A DNA stretch of 64,000 bases from Beaufortia kweichowensis (GCA_019155185.1 CM032817.1:12927472-12991471), one strand, 5' to 3'. Shown: positions 24,524 to 35,966, counted from the first letter of the stretch. The notes: generated by a model from the sequence alone, not told the origin. A program made the numbers and translations.

Positions 24524-25380
24524 ATTGCGGCCTAGTTCATGTAGTGTAGATTGAGCCATATCATTTCAGTTGTGATTCAGATACTTCAATATGTTTATTG
24601 TCATTTTAAAGAACAGCTTTTATGCTTTATAATGATGTCTGATATGTGTTTATTGCATTTCTCTCTTAGGATCTACAATACTTTAAATAGGACATGTTTA
24701 CAATATTGCGGCCTAGTTCATGTTGTGTAGATTGAGCCATATCATTTCAGTTGTGATTCAGATACTTCAATATGTTTATTGTCATTTTAAAGAACAGCTT
24801 TTATGCTTTATAATGATGTCTGATATGTGTTTAATGAATTTATATCATATTATCTACAATACTATAAATAGGACATGTTTACAATATTGCGGCCTAGTTC
24901 ATGTTGTATAGATTGAGCCATATCATTTCAGTTGTGATTCAGATACTTCAATATGTTTATTGTCATTTTAAAGAACAGCTTTTATGCTTTATAATGATGT
25001 CTGATATGTGTTTAATGAATTTATATCATATTATCTACAATACTATAAATAGGACATGTTTACAATATTGCGGCCTAGTTCATGTTGTATAGATTGAGCC
25101 ATATCATTTCAGTTGTGATTCAGATACTTCAATGAACTTCATGTCATATTAAAGAACAGCTTTTATGCTTTATAATGATGTCTGATATGTGTTTAATGAA
25201 TTTATATCTTATTATCTAAAATACATTAAATAGGACATGTTTACAATATTGCGGCCTAGTTCATGTTGTGTAGATTGAGCCATATCATTTCAGTTGTGAT
25301 TCAGATACTTCAATATGTTTATTGTCATTTTAAAGAACAGCTTTTATGCTTTATAATGATGTCTGATATGTGTTTATAGT
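24524..25380. repeat. Tandem array, 181-bp unit, about 4.7 copies
   Basis: Units begin at ATTGCGGCCTAGTTCATG, at about 24524, 24705, 24886, 25067 and 25249 (spacing about 181 bp), with few differences. Copy 1 has CTCTCTTAGG where others have TATCATATTATC. A diverged unit without GCGGCC appears near 43285-43345 and another near 45625-45720, so the unit belongs to the duplicated segments rather than to the LTR. Confidence 0.9.
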
Positions 25381-25737
25381 TCCACCTGATGGTGAAGTAT
25401 TAAATCTACTTTTTAAGAGTGTGCACATTTTCAATAACAGCATATTAAATGCTATTTTAACATAATCAAAATATAAAATTTGCACACGCATTACTGTGTT
25501 GTGTATTGATGGTCTATTTGTGATTTTTCATCAGGTATGTGTGTATTTGTGCAATGGGCAAAACGTGATCGTGATGTTATTTTAAAAAAGGGAAATGCTT
25601 TTCATTTCTCCTGTGCACGTGTTGTATTAAAATACATTTTACTCGAATCACAACTTTAATCCAGTTAGTTACAATGAATTTCCCATTGCAGAACTATTGT
25701 CGTAAAAACTCCGTCTCCCATCATGCATCGCTTTAAG

Positions 25738-26039
25738 AAAGATGGCGGACACACCGCTCGATGGATTTCATACAGCGCATATGCTGCAAGTTCGTGGTTT
25801 TGTGAAACTCGCATCTAAAAAAAACGAGCCAAAACAATATTTATCACACCTGTTGAGTATTTACCGATGTACTCGATCCAAAAAATCTTTACTTAAATCA
25901 GTTGTTAATAATTTAACCTCCGACTCCCACAATCCATTTGTACTGACGTCACGAGCGTCGCTACATACAAGATGGCGGCCGCCATAGCGCGGCTTGTGTT
26001 TACTTATCACTGAAGGTATTTTTAGACAGCTAAAGAAAG
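25738..26039 (+). promoter_or_regulatory. CpG-containing promoter-like region with CRE and YY1-type motifs
   Basis: A palindromic cAMP-response element TGACGTCA lies at 25944-25951. AAGATGGCGGC, the form of YY1 site found at starts of TATA-less genes, lies at 25969-25979, and a similar AAAGATGGCGGAC near 25737. A strong splice donor (AAAG|GTAAGT) follows at 26039/26040, as for a short non-coding first exon. The downstream gene on the plus strand was not identified. In copy B the counterpart near 43700 lacks the CRE. Confidence 0.5.
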
Positions 26040-26699
26040 GTAAGTACATTTTATATTGTGCTTCTTTCCGTTTAGGTCGTTTTTCATCCGTATAGTGCTC
26101 GTGGACGTGAATGGATTGTGAAAATGCACGATCAATAAAAAGAGTAAAAGCGTTTCCTTTGCCCATTGTACAATGCATTTAGAGAGATTGTAAAGAAGAC
26201 CTTTTATAGATGTACAAGTTCTATATATGGCATTACTGTTTCTGGCATAATGTGCAGTTTAATAAAGCAAAGTCTAGCTCATAAATTGTGCATTGATCCC
26301 TCGTGTGTTTTGAGACCTCATCGTTTCACTGCTGTTCAACATCAACAACAATAAGATGTCTACATGAATCCAAACATAATCGCTGTGTTTTCCTTCTGAA
26401 AGGCTGGAGGGTGTTTTTTTTAAGCATGTCTCTGGCCACGTATTTTGTTCTCTGCTGCTTTCTGCCTTTGTTTTTTTAAATGGAATTAAAAAAAACAATA
26501 AAAATTAGTTAATGCCTTCATTTGAAATCTTGTAAACATATTTTTAACCACTTACAGCATATTAATATAACAAATAAAACCGTATCCAAACATAAAATAA
26601 CAGAGGTGTTTAAAATTATACATTTAAATAATAAAGTAAAGAATGAAAGAGAAACTGAAGAAATAAATGATAAAGGGTACGACATGTCTCCTCTTCTTC

Positions 26700-26790
26700 A
26701 TAGGTCAGACCTGCTCTTCTGCTGTGAACCTCTGCGGTCACTCGGCCTGGAAGGAAGTGGCTGGCCGAGGAAGTGTCCTGCTAAAAAAAT
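26700..26790 (-). pseudogene. Remnant of the KMT5A-like pre-SET exon (1)
   Basis: On the minus strand the sequence gives FTAEEQV before a stop, then degenerates, with upstream text GQPLPSR-like shared with the remnant at 27013-27125. It is a shorter, more decayed copy of the 2619-2837 exon's EQVWPGL region. Confidence 0.4.
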
Positions 26791-27012
26791 AAGGAACAAA
26801 GATGTAAAGGTCTCTAATAGTTGTTTTGTTCATGTTGTGTTTTTTTTAATGTTGTGCGTGTCTGTGTAGCAGGTCATCCCTGGCCACACCCCTGGATCTG
26901 CTCACCGTCTCGACTGAAGTGTTCAATCAATCAAAAGGTCCATTGTTTGTTTTATGCGGTCTTATCAGTCCCTGGTCCTGTCCTTTCTTATCCATTCTCT
27001 GATGGATGCGGT

Positions 27013-27125
27013 TTCTTACCGAAACCTTGTTGGGGCCCAAAGTCCCTCGCTGGCCACGACCCGGCCATACCTGCTCTTCTGTTGTGAACTCAGTCACTGG
27101 ACGCCTGGAAGGAAGTGGCTGGCCT
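27013..27125 (-). pseudogene. Remnant of the KMT5A-like pre-SET exon (2)
   Basis: The minus strand reads TTEEQVWPGR followed by a broken version of KDFGPPQGFG and the same TTTCG|GTAAGAA donor as the exon at 2619. Nucleotide words CTTACCGAAACCTTG and GGGGCCCAAAGTCC are shared. The frame is broken by small indels, so it cannot work as an exon. Confidence 0.6.
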
Positions 27126-28189
27126 AAGTGTGCCACAAAAATGAGATGGTTTGGATTAAGGAGACTTATCTTACTTTAATGCTGCATCTGGAAGTCGCTC
27201 GGAAACGCAGACCTCACGTGCCTGGCAGGCAGTTGTTCCGTCATCCTGTCGAGGTAAAACAAATCAGATTTCCACACATTGAATCGCAAACGGAGCCCAA
27301 GTGTTCTTACGCTTGAGACATGGCAGGTAGTGCCTCCGCTTCACTTTGGTTCTGGAGAAAGCAACAGAGACGTTTTACACTTCATTCACATGCAACCAGC
27401 AGAAAGTGGGTATCCAGACATGCGTGCTCCTGCTTATTTACGTCCACCCTATGTCCCGCCAACACGCCTGAGGAGGAACGAAGAGGTAAATGTCTCTAAT
27501 GGTTGTCTTGTTCATGCAATGAGTATTTCTAATTTTTTGAGCATTCTAATTTAACGTTTGTCTTTTTCATTCCTGTGTCAGTTTATAGGCTCAACTACAG
27601 TGACATCACGGCAGGTTAGCAAGCTGCGCCCGGCCACATTGCCACAAGCTGCCGTTCTTAGAATGCCTTCATTTTAATGCATCAAAAACTATTGTTGTAG
27701 TTTTTGATAATTGATTTTAAAATGTCTCACCTGTCCTAGCTCTATTTTTCTTTTTCTTGTACATTGTAAAATTGATTAAATTTAGACTCGTTTGTTTGTT
27801 TGTTTCAATGTTATATTTATATAAAAGGCCCTGGGCAAAGACGGGTTCCGGAGTGGATCATGAATTGTTCAGCGTTTCATTTATCCGTTATGTTATAAAC
27901 GGATGACCTGCAGGACAGCGGGCAATCCCGGCACTGTCCTGTATTTTTCTGTTCCAGAGTGGATGGAAACCCATGGTGAGACCTCTGTTTTACTTTTAGT
28001 GAGAACATGAGCGACTGCCTGGTGAGGGAGAGAGAGAAGAGAGGTTGTTTGTTATGTTTTGTTATTGCATTACATGTCTTCATTTGTCTATGACACTGTC
28101 CTTTTATACTGATGGTATCGATCAAAAGGTCTATTGTGCGTTTTGCTGTGTGTCAGTTCCAGGTCATGTTGGTGCATATCTACTTTGTT

Positions 28190-28265
28190 TTCTTACCGAA
28201 ACCTTGCGGGGGCCCAGAGTCCTCGATGGCCAGACCTGCTCTTCGTCTGTGACCACTGCGCGAGT
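28190..28265 (-). pseudogene. Remnant of the KMT5A-like pre-SET exon (3)
   Basis: The minus strand carries VTDEEQVWP, then a shifted copy of the IKDFGPPQGFG region, and the conserved donor. It is the best preserved of the short copies apart from a small deletion after WP. Confidence 0.6.
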
Positions 28266-28524
28266 CGAAGGAAGTTGCTGGTCGACGTGTGCTGCAAAAG
28301 ACCACCGTGTTCTTCCAACATCCTGTTGAAAGGAGAACAAAATCGGATTCCTGTCCACACCCTGGATCTGCTCATTGGCTCAGCTAAAGTGACACAATGG
28401 CAGGTAAGCTGTTAAAATAAGTGTAATGAAATAAGTAAATATGAACTGAAATTTACTTTGTACCGCAGGTGTAGGAGATGTCTCTTACAGGTCCTACAGT
28501 GATCGGAGTCGTTGATAAAAGCTC

Positions 28525-28530
28525 GTCTCG
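28525..28530. repeat. Target-site duplication, left
   Basis: GTCTCG immediately outside the left terminal repeat; identical to 42562-42567. Confidence 0.85.
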
Positions 28531-28785
28531 TATGGAAAGCCAAAAGGGTCACAATTCACGTGCTTTTCAACGCCGTATTACTGTTAAAACGCCGTTTGTT
28601 TAACGCCGTCAGGCGTTAAATAAGCGCCGTCAGACGTTAAATTAACGTCTGACGCCGCCACGCTTAAATAACGCCTCACCGCTTGATCGACGTTAAGTTA
28701 ACGTCACACGCCACTCAAAATTCATAGCCCTCCTCTTTTGGGTTTGCTCACTCTACGGCAAGTCAGAGCGTCCAGTTTGCAAGAG
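28531..28785 (+). repeat. Left terminal inverted repeat of the 14 kb transposon
   Basis: Inverted counterpart of 42331-42561, from TATGGAAAGCC to CCAGTTTGCAAGAG. The outer 75 bp match almost perfectly. The middle contains many AACGCC/GGCGTT and CGTCTGACG-type words in both directions (about 28569-28710), arranged as short palindromes. The inner part, AGCCCTCCTC...GTCAGAGCGTCCAG, is again well conserved and probably includes the promoter of the HECT gene. Confidence 0.9.
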
Positions 28786-29944
28786 CGCGGGTCACAGAAA
28801 AGGCAAGTTAGCTTTTTGTTATATAGTAAACATAATTAACTTATAGTGCTTTACATAAAAATGATTTGAAAATAGAAATAAATAAAGGGTACATAAAATG
28901 AGATATCTGGTTGGCTTTTTAGAGATTTATAGGCAAGTTACTTTGAAATCTATTGAAGATGTAACTGGAAGCCAGTGTAAGGACCTGAGGACTGGGTTAA
29001 AATGTAATCCTGTCTGTGAAAAACAGGCTAAAGTCTCCAAATCAAATGATGACATAACAAGTATAAAAGTTTGATTTCACCTATAAATGTCACTATGATT
29101 TCAATCTTTCACGTGTCAATATTAAACATATCAAAGTTATCTATTGTAGTAATTATCTGGTGATAATACTGATGATAATATTAGGCGTGAACAAGTTTTG
29201 GCTTAAGACAAAACATCTAATTCTGGCTTTGCTTATTGACTTTGATATGATTCCCAAAGCTAAGATCAGACGCCTCTAGACTCAAAATATATGTTCACCT
29301 TGAGAGTTTATATCTCTTTTTTCTAAACACAATGAGTTCACCTTTGTCTTTTTAAGTAAGGGTTGACAGATCCAACTGTTAATTCCAACAATGGCACAGG
29401 GAGTCTATGAGGCTTTACTTAGTGGGTGACAAAGGGATTGTTTTGTTAAAGTTCTATGTAAAATCTGTGTAAAAAATCATTCTATGTAAAATCATTATCA
29501 AAAACAGAAATGTCTACAGAGCCTAATCATTTTAGAAGACGTCTATCAGCGATAAGGGATCGTGATAAACGCTCACCTTGATAATTTGCTGGAAACATCA
29601 CCACAGCATGGAGAGCAAAGTCTTGTAGACAGGTAAGGGTTCATTCTAATGTCACAAATTTATTGTTCAATATTCTTAAAATACCACAATTTTACTCCTA
29701 AAGTAGGGGTCTTGGCATTATAAAGTTTGCAAACTCCTGTATTATAGTATATTACAGTTTAATTTAAATTAGGTTAAATACTGTATAATTAGTATATTCA
29801 CTACAACATACTATAGTATGCTACAGTTTACTAGTATGTTGCAGTATTTTTTCATGTAGGTTGTATTTGTAAAATAATGTATACTCATTTCTTAGGGCAT
29901 AAGTTAATTAATAGCAAACTCATAATTTCTACAATGACAATCCT

Positions 29945-32900
29945 ATGTGTACTAGTTTCTCTGAAATCTTCTCTGAAAGGTTTGAAATGTTTCGCAATGA
30001 ACATTCACATGGTCCTGGTCGTCCCAGGATGGCACGTAGGAGAAATAGGACAGCCACATTTAGAGTCACTCTTCTCAGGCCATGTGTGGAGCGCTTTACA
30101 TCTTCGAGAGGTAAGACCTCTGCTTACAGTGTTCATAAAAGTGTTGTTGATTGCAAGTACATTAGCAGAATTTGATAATACTTTTGCACACTTTTGCCCC
30201 ATAGATGTCATTGTCAGTCAAAGGGTGGTAGTGCAGAGAGAACAGAGTGAGAGTCAGTTTGCTGAAACACTCAGAAGTACATTTCCTCAACTTCAAGGGA
30301 GGGAGTTTGAGTTGTGCAGGGTTAATGCACAGAGACAGGTCTCTCCCCTATGTCTGGAATTAAAAACACCAGCAGCAATAATTTATAGTGGACAGCTAGA
30401 AAGATCAGCACTGTACATAAAAGAAAAGGTAATTTAGCAGTAATACTTTTTTAAATTATTCTTGTGTAGAGATTGTTTTGTGTGACTATTGTATTTATTT
30501 AGTTTCATTCTTCAATAAATAAGCACTTACTTTTAAGTAAGGCAACATCTTTATTTGTTTGTTTATGTGGTTTGCATATAAATTACAATTAATTCATTTA
30601 ATTTAATACTGGGTAATTGTTTCAGACTACTTCTGCACTACCATCAATGGCCTCCTCTGCAGCGGCACCAGCGGCCTCCTCTCCAGCAGACTCCTATCCA
30701 ATGGCACCTATGGCCGTCCCTTCACCTGATCTGCTTGAAGATATTTATATCTGGGAAGAAAACGAGGATGAGTAAGTAATGTGATATTGTTTTACGTTTT
30801 AGTACTGTTACAATAAAAGAAGAACTAACATTAAGTTTCAATTATCTTGTTTTCAGTGTGGATCTGAAGTCATTATTAAATAAAATGCTAAGCACAGTAG
30901 ATTTTACATTTGCACCTGCTTCCAACCAAATCAATACAACAAGATGTAACATCTTGGGAAAGTGCTATTAGAGCCTTCCGGCGTCAGAGGTTTAACCCAG
31001 GGCAAAATTAGATGTTGTGTTTAGAGATGCCGATGGAGTTGGTGAGGGAGCAGCTGACTGAAGGTGGTCCTACACGTGAATTTTGACTTTGTTGATGAGG
31101 GAAATCCACACATGTGAAATTTTTGAGGGACACGACTGGCAGAAAACTCTGTCATGCAATGCTAAAGGTAAAGCAATGTCTATGTTTATAATATGTGTGT
31201 GAAGAACTGTCTTCTGTTTTCTGTATTCTGAATATTCTGTATGATTTTCTGTATTTTTACATTTAATGTCATCAGTTATTTGTGCTTACGCCTATTAGTT
31301 ACCGTGCCTGTCTAAAGTCATATTCTGTGATTTACTTTTTTCCACAATATAATGACTTCAGTCTAGTTTTCACAGACAGGATCACATTCATAAAAAAATT
31401 ACATTAATACACAGTGCCAGTGTGATTATTCTAACTGTTAACACCCCAGTAGTAGCAAACACTTTCTAAGCACTGTATATAGACACAACAATGTTTTTAT
31501 TTGTTATTGTGTGTGTGTGTGTGTGTTACAGCATTGTACAATGGTATGTACAGGCAAGTTGGACAGATGATAGCTGTGTGCCTAGTGCCATGGTGGTGTG
31601 GAACCACATTTCTTTTCAGAAAGGCTGTTCTGTCAGGTGTGCAACATTCAGCCCCCTGTACCAGAACTTCAAGACATCATAGACTACGATTTTAGAGCAA
31701 AGATGATCAAGGTTAGCTGATGTATCATACTTACATAAAATGTATATTATTACCCATAAAGGAGCGGTTTCCTGGACAGGGCTTAAACAAAATCCTAGAT
31801 TAAAATGCATATTTGGGCTATCTAAACTAAAACGGCATGCACTGAAATATCTTATAATATAGCAATGCCACTGTTTTGTTTAAAGAGGCACACTGGGACA
31901 GTCGTGGTCTAGTGATTAGGGAGTTGGACTTGTGTCCCAAAGGTTGCCGGTTTGGTTCCCATGACTGGCAGGTAATGACTGAGGTGTCCTTGAGCAAGAC
32001 AACCCCACTGTTCCCAGTGTGTTTAGATAAAAGCGTCTGCCAAATAACTAAATGTAAATGCAGTAATGTTTTTTTGTAACACATGTTTGTAAAAAAACTA
32101 CTTAAATGTTGTAACTTAACCAAGCTTAATCAAAGGAAACTGCAAAACATATTTGAAAATGTGAAAATACATAAACTATTCATTGTGTTTATTTTCTGTT
32201 TTGTAATGAATTGCAAATTTTTTTCCTAATACTCTCTCAATTTAGATCCAGTCGGCACAGAATGTGCAGGATGCACAGGATGCTATTATGGAGGCATCTG
32301 ATCAGTTAGTTTTGCTGGGGTCACTCAGGCACATCCAGACCTTAGAGGAGACAAATGAATTGATAGAAACTGCCACAAAGTTCTTCCTAGAGAACAGGCT
32401 AAGAGATTCTGTGGATCAGTGAGTTTTAAAATGCACTAATATTTTTATCTGACAAACAAACTTTAATAGGTTTTCATTCTGAATATCTTTGTCTTTTTTT
32501 CTAGATTTAAAGAGGGCCTGGGGTGCCTTGGGCTTTTGCCTTTGGTGCAGAAGCACCGAGAGCTTTTTAAAGATGTATTTTTGTTTGAGGAGAAGCCACT
32601 TTTGGCGATAGACCTGTCTGCTTTGTTTAAAGCAAAACTTTCCCCAGTTGGCAGTAACAGAAGACTTGCTGAAAACAGAATAATCTGTTTTTGGAGGGAC
32701 TGGCTCATAGAGGTGGAGGGTATGTATGTCTTCATACTGTAGTTGGTAATTGTGAGACACAAAACACTAATATGTATGCTGTATGTTACATGCTGTTCAT
32801 GTTACAATACTTGAAAAAATAATGAACTTACTATTGTCATTTACTCACCGTAGTGTCATCTTAAATCCATATCCTCCTTATCTTTCTAAAAAACAAAAAT

Positions 32901-33438
32901 TGGAAATGTTAATGCTGGTGGCCAATGACAATCATGCTTCAAAATGTAAAATATGTAATATTTAATATGAGGTTTTAAATGAATCATGATTGAACGGCAT
33001 GTAATCTAATGTATTACAGTCTGACAAATACAAATGAGTGCATAAAATGGCGTACAGTAATAGTTAGAGTTCTGGCAAAGGAAAGTGTTAATAACTTATA
33101 TTTTTGGTCTATTTCTTATATAAAGTTTGGAACCCATGGAACCTAACACACAAATGTGATCTTTTTAATATTTTTTCTAGAGGGAAGTGCAAATCCACTA
33201 ACCTTAGACAAGATTCTGGCCTTTGCATCTGGATTGGCTACTATTCCAAGGTTAGGGGTTCCCAGTGGAACCCAAATTAGAGTTCCTACATCCACATGAC
33301 AATGAGGCTGACAGAATTTTCCCAGAGGCAAATACCTGCAGCATTGTTTTAAGGCTGCCAATTCATCTAAGCTATGAACTGTTCAGGGAAAATATGGAAA
33401 GTGGCATTTTGCAAGCACCCACTTTTGGAGTAATGTAG
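29945..33438 (+). pseudogene. HECT-type E3 ubiquitin ligase gene carried by the transposon (damaged)
   Basis: Exons from splice signals: 29945(?)-30110, 30205-30428, 30626-30771, 30857-31167, 31532-31711, 32246-32418, 32505-32719 and 33181-33438. Exon 1 has a basic GRPRMARRRNR segment. Exon 4 has the HECT N-lobe signature VGEG.ADEGGPTREF, exon 5 MYRQVGQMIAVCLV followed by a PHFFSER block, and the last exon the C-lobe signature FPEANTCSIVLRLP, where the cysteine codon at 33337-33339 is the expected thioester cysteine, followed by PTFGV and a stop. HECT ligases take ubiquitin from E2 onto that cysteine. The domain organisation resembles the G2E3-like HECT proteins that are very numerous in fish. 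Damage: frame changes in exon 4 (two), exon 5 (near 31590) and exon 8 (near 33265-33285). The starting exon is uncertain. Confidence 0.75.
31885..32075 (+). mobile_element. tRNA-derived SINE with L2-type tail
   Basis: The head has an A-box-like TGGTCTAGTGATTAGGG and a B-box-like GGTTTGGTTCC. The middle reads GAGGTGTCCTTGAGCAAGAC. The end, GATAAAAGCGTCTGCCAAAT followed by AAATGTAAATG, equals the 3' tail of fish L2 LINEs, which would supply the reverse transcriptase. It is inserted in an intron of the HECT gene. Confidence 0.8.
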
Positions 33439-33840
33439 ATAGTGTGTCATCTGTTATTATTAATTAACAATAGTTAGAAGTTTTCTAAAAGTAGTTTGTT
33501 TTATTAGAGATTTTAATATGTTTAAACTGTTATTTGGTATTAGTGGCTATTGTTAAGTTGTTTATTTCTTACCAGCTCTGATCCATCTTGTAATATCTGA
33601 TATGACCTGTATATGAAATGATTTGTATGTACATTTATGTGCATAATGGATGAGATGTACAATAATTGTTACAATAGAACAAATCAAAATCACAGATTTT
33701 ATGGATGTCATTATTTTACAGGTTATTCCCGAGAGACAGAGCCAAATTGACAAATATTCATACAATTACACATTGACAATATATATTTATACTACCCACA
33801 TGCTGCTTTAGACACTAGCACAATATAAATTATCTTTTTT
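33439..33840. other. Non-coding junction between the convergent genes
   Basis: AT-rich 0.4 kb between the HECT stop and the transposase 3' end. AATAAA-like words are present but neither poly(A) site can be assigned. No ORF of interest. Confidence 0.5.
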
Positions 33841-34741
33841 AGGTTCTTAGGTCTCCCACAAAAGACAGAACATCTTTAAGAATATTGATTCCAAGATTCT
33901 CTCGGGGCCCTCCAAGTGGATCAATTTGTTCTCTGAGCTGGTGCATGTCATCATCAGTCAGAGTGAACTGATTTGGAGGTAAAGTAACTCTTTCAGGCCA
34001 ATGCACATGAGGTGCCACTCAGATGGAGAATGACCCCACCACTAACTTCTCTGTATCTCTCACTCCTTCACTGGAGTCTGAGGGCCTTGAGGTGAAGATG
34101 TCCTGCATTGCTGTACTTGGCAGTCTGTGTTGTGCCAGGCATCCTCAAACAAAGATTTGCAGGGGGGACTGGTGTCTCTCGGTCCTTAAGGTGATGAGCC
34201 GACTGTAGCCGTCGATGGCACCATGAATTACTATCCTCCATCTGAATCAACACATATACAAAATTACTGTACTTAGTTTAACATCATAACTGCTTTCTGA
34301 AAAATACTGACAGCTATTTGAAAATATCCTGTTAATAAACTACTTAAATTGTATGTTTAAACTTAAAAATTAAAAATGTATTAACCTGAAATTGTGTAAT
34401 TTATTGATGGATGTTAAGTGTAAACATACCTGATTAGTTTGTGGTTTCCATCAAGATGCCATAAAGAATTAGGTCCTGCTACACAGTAGGACCTTCTGTG
34501 TAGTCGCTGAGACATTGCTCTGAGAGCTGCAGCCCTTGGAGTTGACCGATGCATACTGCTTCTCACTCTGCACCTCTGCACACAAATTCCCTCTGCTTTT
34601 GGCTGTGCTCGAACAGCCTCTGGTCCAAGTTGGTCATTCCCAGCCACTAAGTCTCTAATCTTTTCATCCAAATCTACATGGATATGTCTGAGTATGACTG
34701 GAACAGATGGAAGGCGCCTGAAAGACAGATCAAATAATTTG

Positions 34742-34915
34742 GTGCCCTAGATTCACGCCGGTTCGATTCCCAGTACCAGCAGAAAACAACTGAGGTGTCC
34801 TTGAGCAAGACTCCTTAACCCCAATTGCTCCTAGTGTCACTAGTCAAATTGTAAGTTGCTTTGGATAAAAGCATCTGCTAAATGAATAAATGTAAATGTA
34901 AATGAAATATATTTT
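34742..34915 (+). mobile_element. Partial tRNA-derived SINE
   Basis: It starts at the B-box GGTTCGATTCC (34758), with the A-box lost. It then reads TGAGGTGTCCTTGAGCAAG and ends in GCTTTGGATAAAAGCATCTG plus AAATGTAAATG. Same family as 31885, older or truncated, in the transposase intron. Confidence 0.75.
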
Positions 34916-35051
34916 CCCAACTATAATCTCTACAGTGAATCTCTGCCTTTTGAAATAGGAAGTTTCTACTGGGTATTACATACTTATGTAATAAATTTAT
35001 GTAATAAATACTTGTGATAAATTAGCCATCATACATGACAGTTCAACCTGT

Positions 35052-35160
35052 GGATATCAATTCAATTCAATTTTATTTATGTAGTGCTCTTCACAAATTG
35101 CATTGTTTCAAAGAAGCTTTACAGGTGAAAACAAAACAGAGAACAGAAAAACAGCTAATT
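35052..35160. repeat. Short dispersed repeat (TTTATTTATGTAGTGCTCTT type)
   Basis: AATTCAATTTTATTTATGTAGTGCT... CATTGTTTCAAAGAAGCTTTACAG matches the sequence at 59470-59560 (GTTTATTTGTATAGAGCTTT...GTTTCAAAGCAGCTTTACAG). It is a widespread teleost non-autonomous repeat; superfamily not assigned. Confidence 0.6.
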
Positions 35161-35574
35161 TAATAGAGTAATGTAAAATAGAATAATAGAAAATTATTGT
35201 AATAATTTAGTAATTCTACTCTAGCAACAATAACCAAATTGTTCAAGATGTGTGCAGTTAAAGGTATATTTATTATATAATACAACTACAAGCGTACCTT
35301 AAACGTAAGCTTAACCGTGGATAGGGAGGTGTGTAAAATATCAGCAATCTGTGGTGCAGTGAAGCCACAAGACAACAGAAATGACAGCTGGTCCCTAGTA
35401 AAACGATAAGATGGTGCACCTCTGGACCCACTACGTATTAGTGGTGTGTAATAACCTGTAATGTCTGTACAAAAATAAGATTTTTGCATGTCAATATGAA
35501 ATTTACATTTACATGCTAAATTGTTGTTGTTTTTATTATAGGAAGTGTCAAGTATTTGGACATAAAATTTTCAG

Positions 35575-35822
35575 AGAGATGATCACACAATAGCATCAAG
35601 CATTGCAGCCTGCCTGAAAGACAGGCTTGGATGGGTGAACACCACCTCAGCTCAACATAGACAAGACTCAGCTCTTGGTCATTCCGGCCTTTCTGTAATT
35701 TCTACTATTGCAAGGCTCTTTACAACGGTCTTCCTGCACAGACAATAAATGATACATAATGCAGCAGCATGACTTGTTTTTTCAGGAACCCAAAAGAACA
35801 GACGTTACTCCTCTTTTCGTGA
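35575..35822 (+). pseudogene. L2 LINE fragment, 5' part (interrupted)
   Basis: Degraded L2 sequence with CAAGGCTCTTTACAACGGTCTTCCTGC and GGAACCCAAAAGAACAGACG words like those at 23715 and 53590. It is cut at 35822 by the DIRS-type element and resumes at 41591 with a TGGCTACCAG...TTGTAAGTTGCTTTG continuation, so the retroelement inserted into a pre-existing L2 copy. Confidence 0.7.
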
Positions 35823-35966
35823 TGTTTTATTAACAAATTTCGGGAGGAGCACGTGCAGATAATCAACATGGTCATTTCAATCTCGCCCCCTATCCAATTA
35901 GTGCAAGAAAGAATCCCTATAAATAATCAAGCAGCCCTACCTTGGCTCTCTCTCGTTTTCAGCATG
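35823..35966 (+). repeat. Split direct repeat A1
   Basis: TGTTTTATTAACAAATTTCG to TTTTCAGCAT. Same as A2 at 41249-41386 apart from small changes. It includes CTATAAATAATC (about 35918), a TATA-like box shortly before the gag ATG at 35964. Confidence 0.85.

Larger units (their letters stand above)
25374..28524. repeat. Duplicated segment, copy A (paralogous to 43200-44660)
   Basis: From TATAGTTCCACCTGATGG onward, about 450 bp is nearly identical to 43345-43800. Further matches continue in the same order: AGAGATTGTAAAGAAGACC (26180 and 43207), ACAGCATATTAATATAAC, the exon remnant with AGACCTGCTCTTCTGCTG, and CTGGATCTGCTCATTGGCTC (28361 and 44607). Copy A holds three exon-remnant blocks, copy B one. 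No intact gene lies inside. The segment contains degraded pieces of the SET-domain gene family plus unrecognised sequence. Confidence 0.7.

Noticed and set aside
28531..28785. Interpreting the transposon ends as Maverick/Polinton (also 6-bp TSD)
   Set aside because: Polinton ends and genes (DNA polymerase B, capsid, ATPase, protease) are absent; only an integrase core with a HECT gene is found.
31905..31970. A functional tRNA gene
   Set aside because: A- and B-box-like words are present but the cloverleaf is not closed and the sequence continues into a SINE body with an L2 tail.
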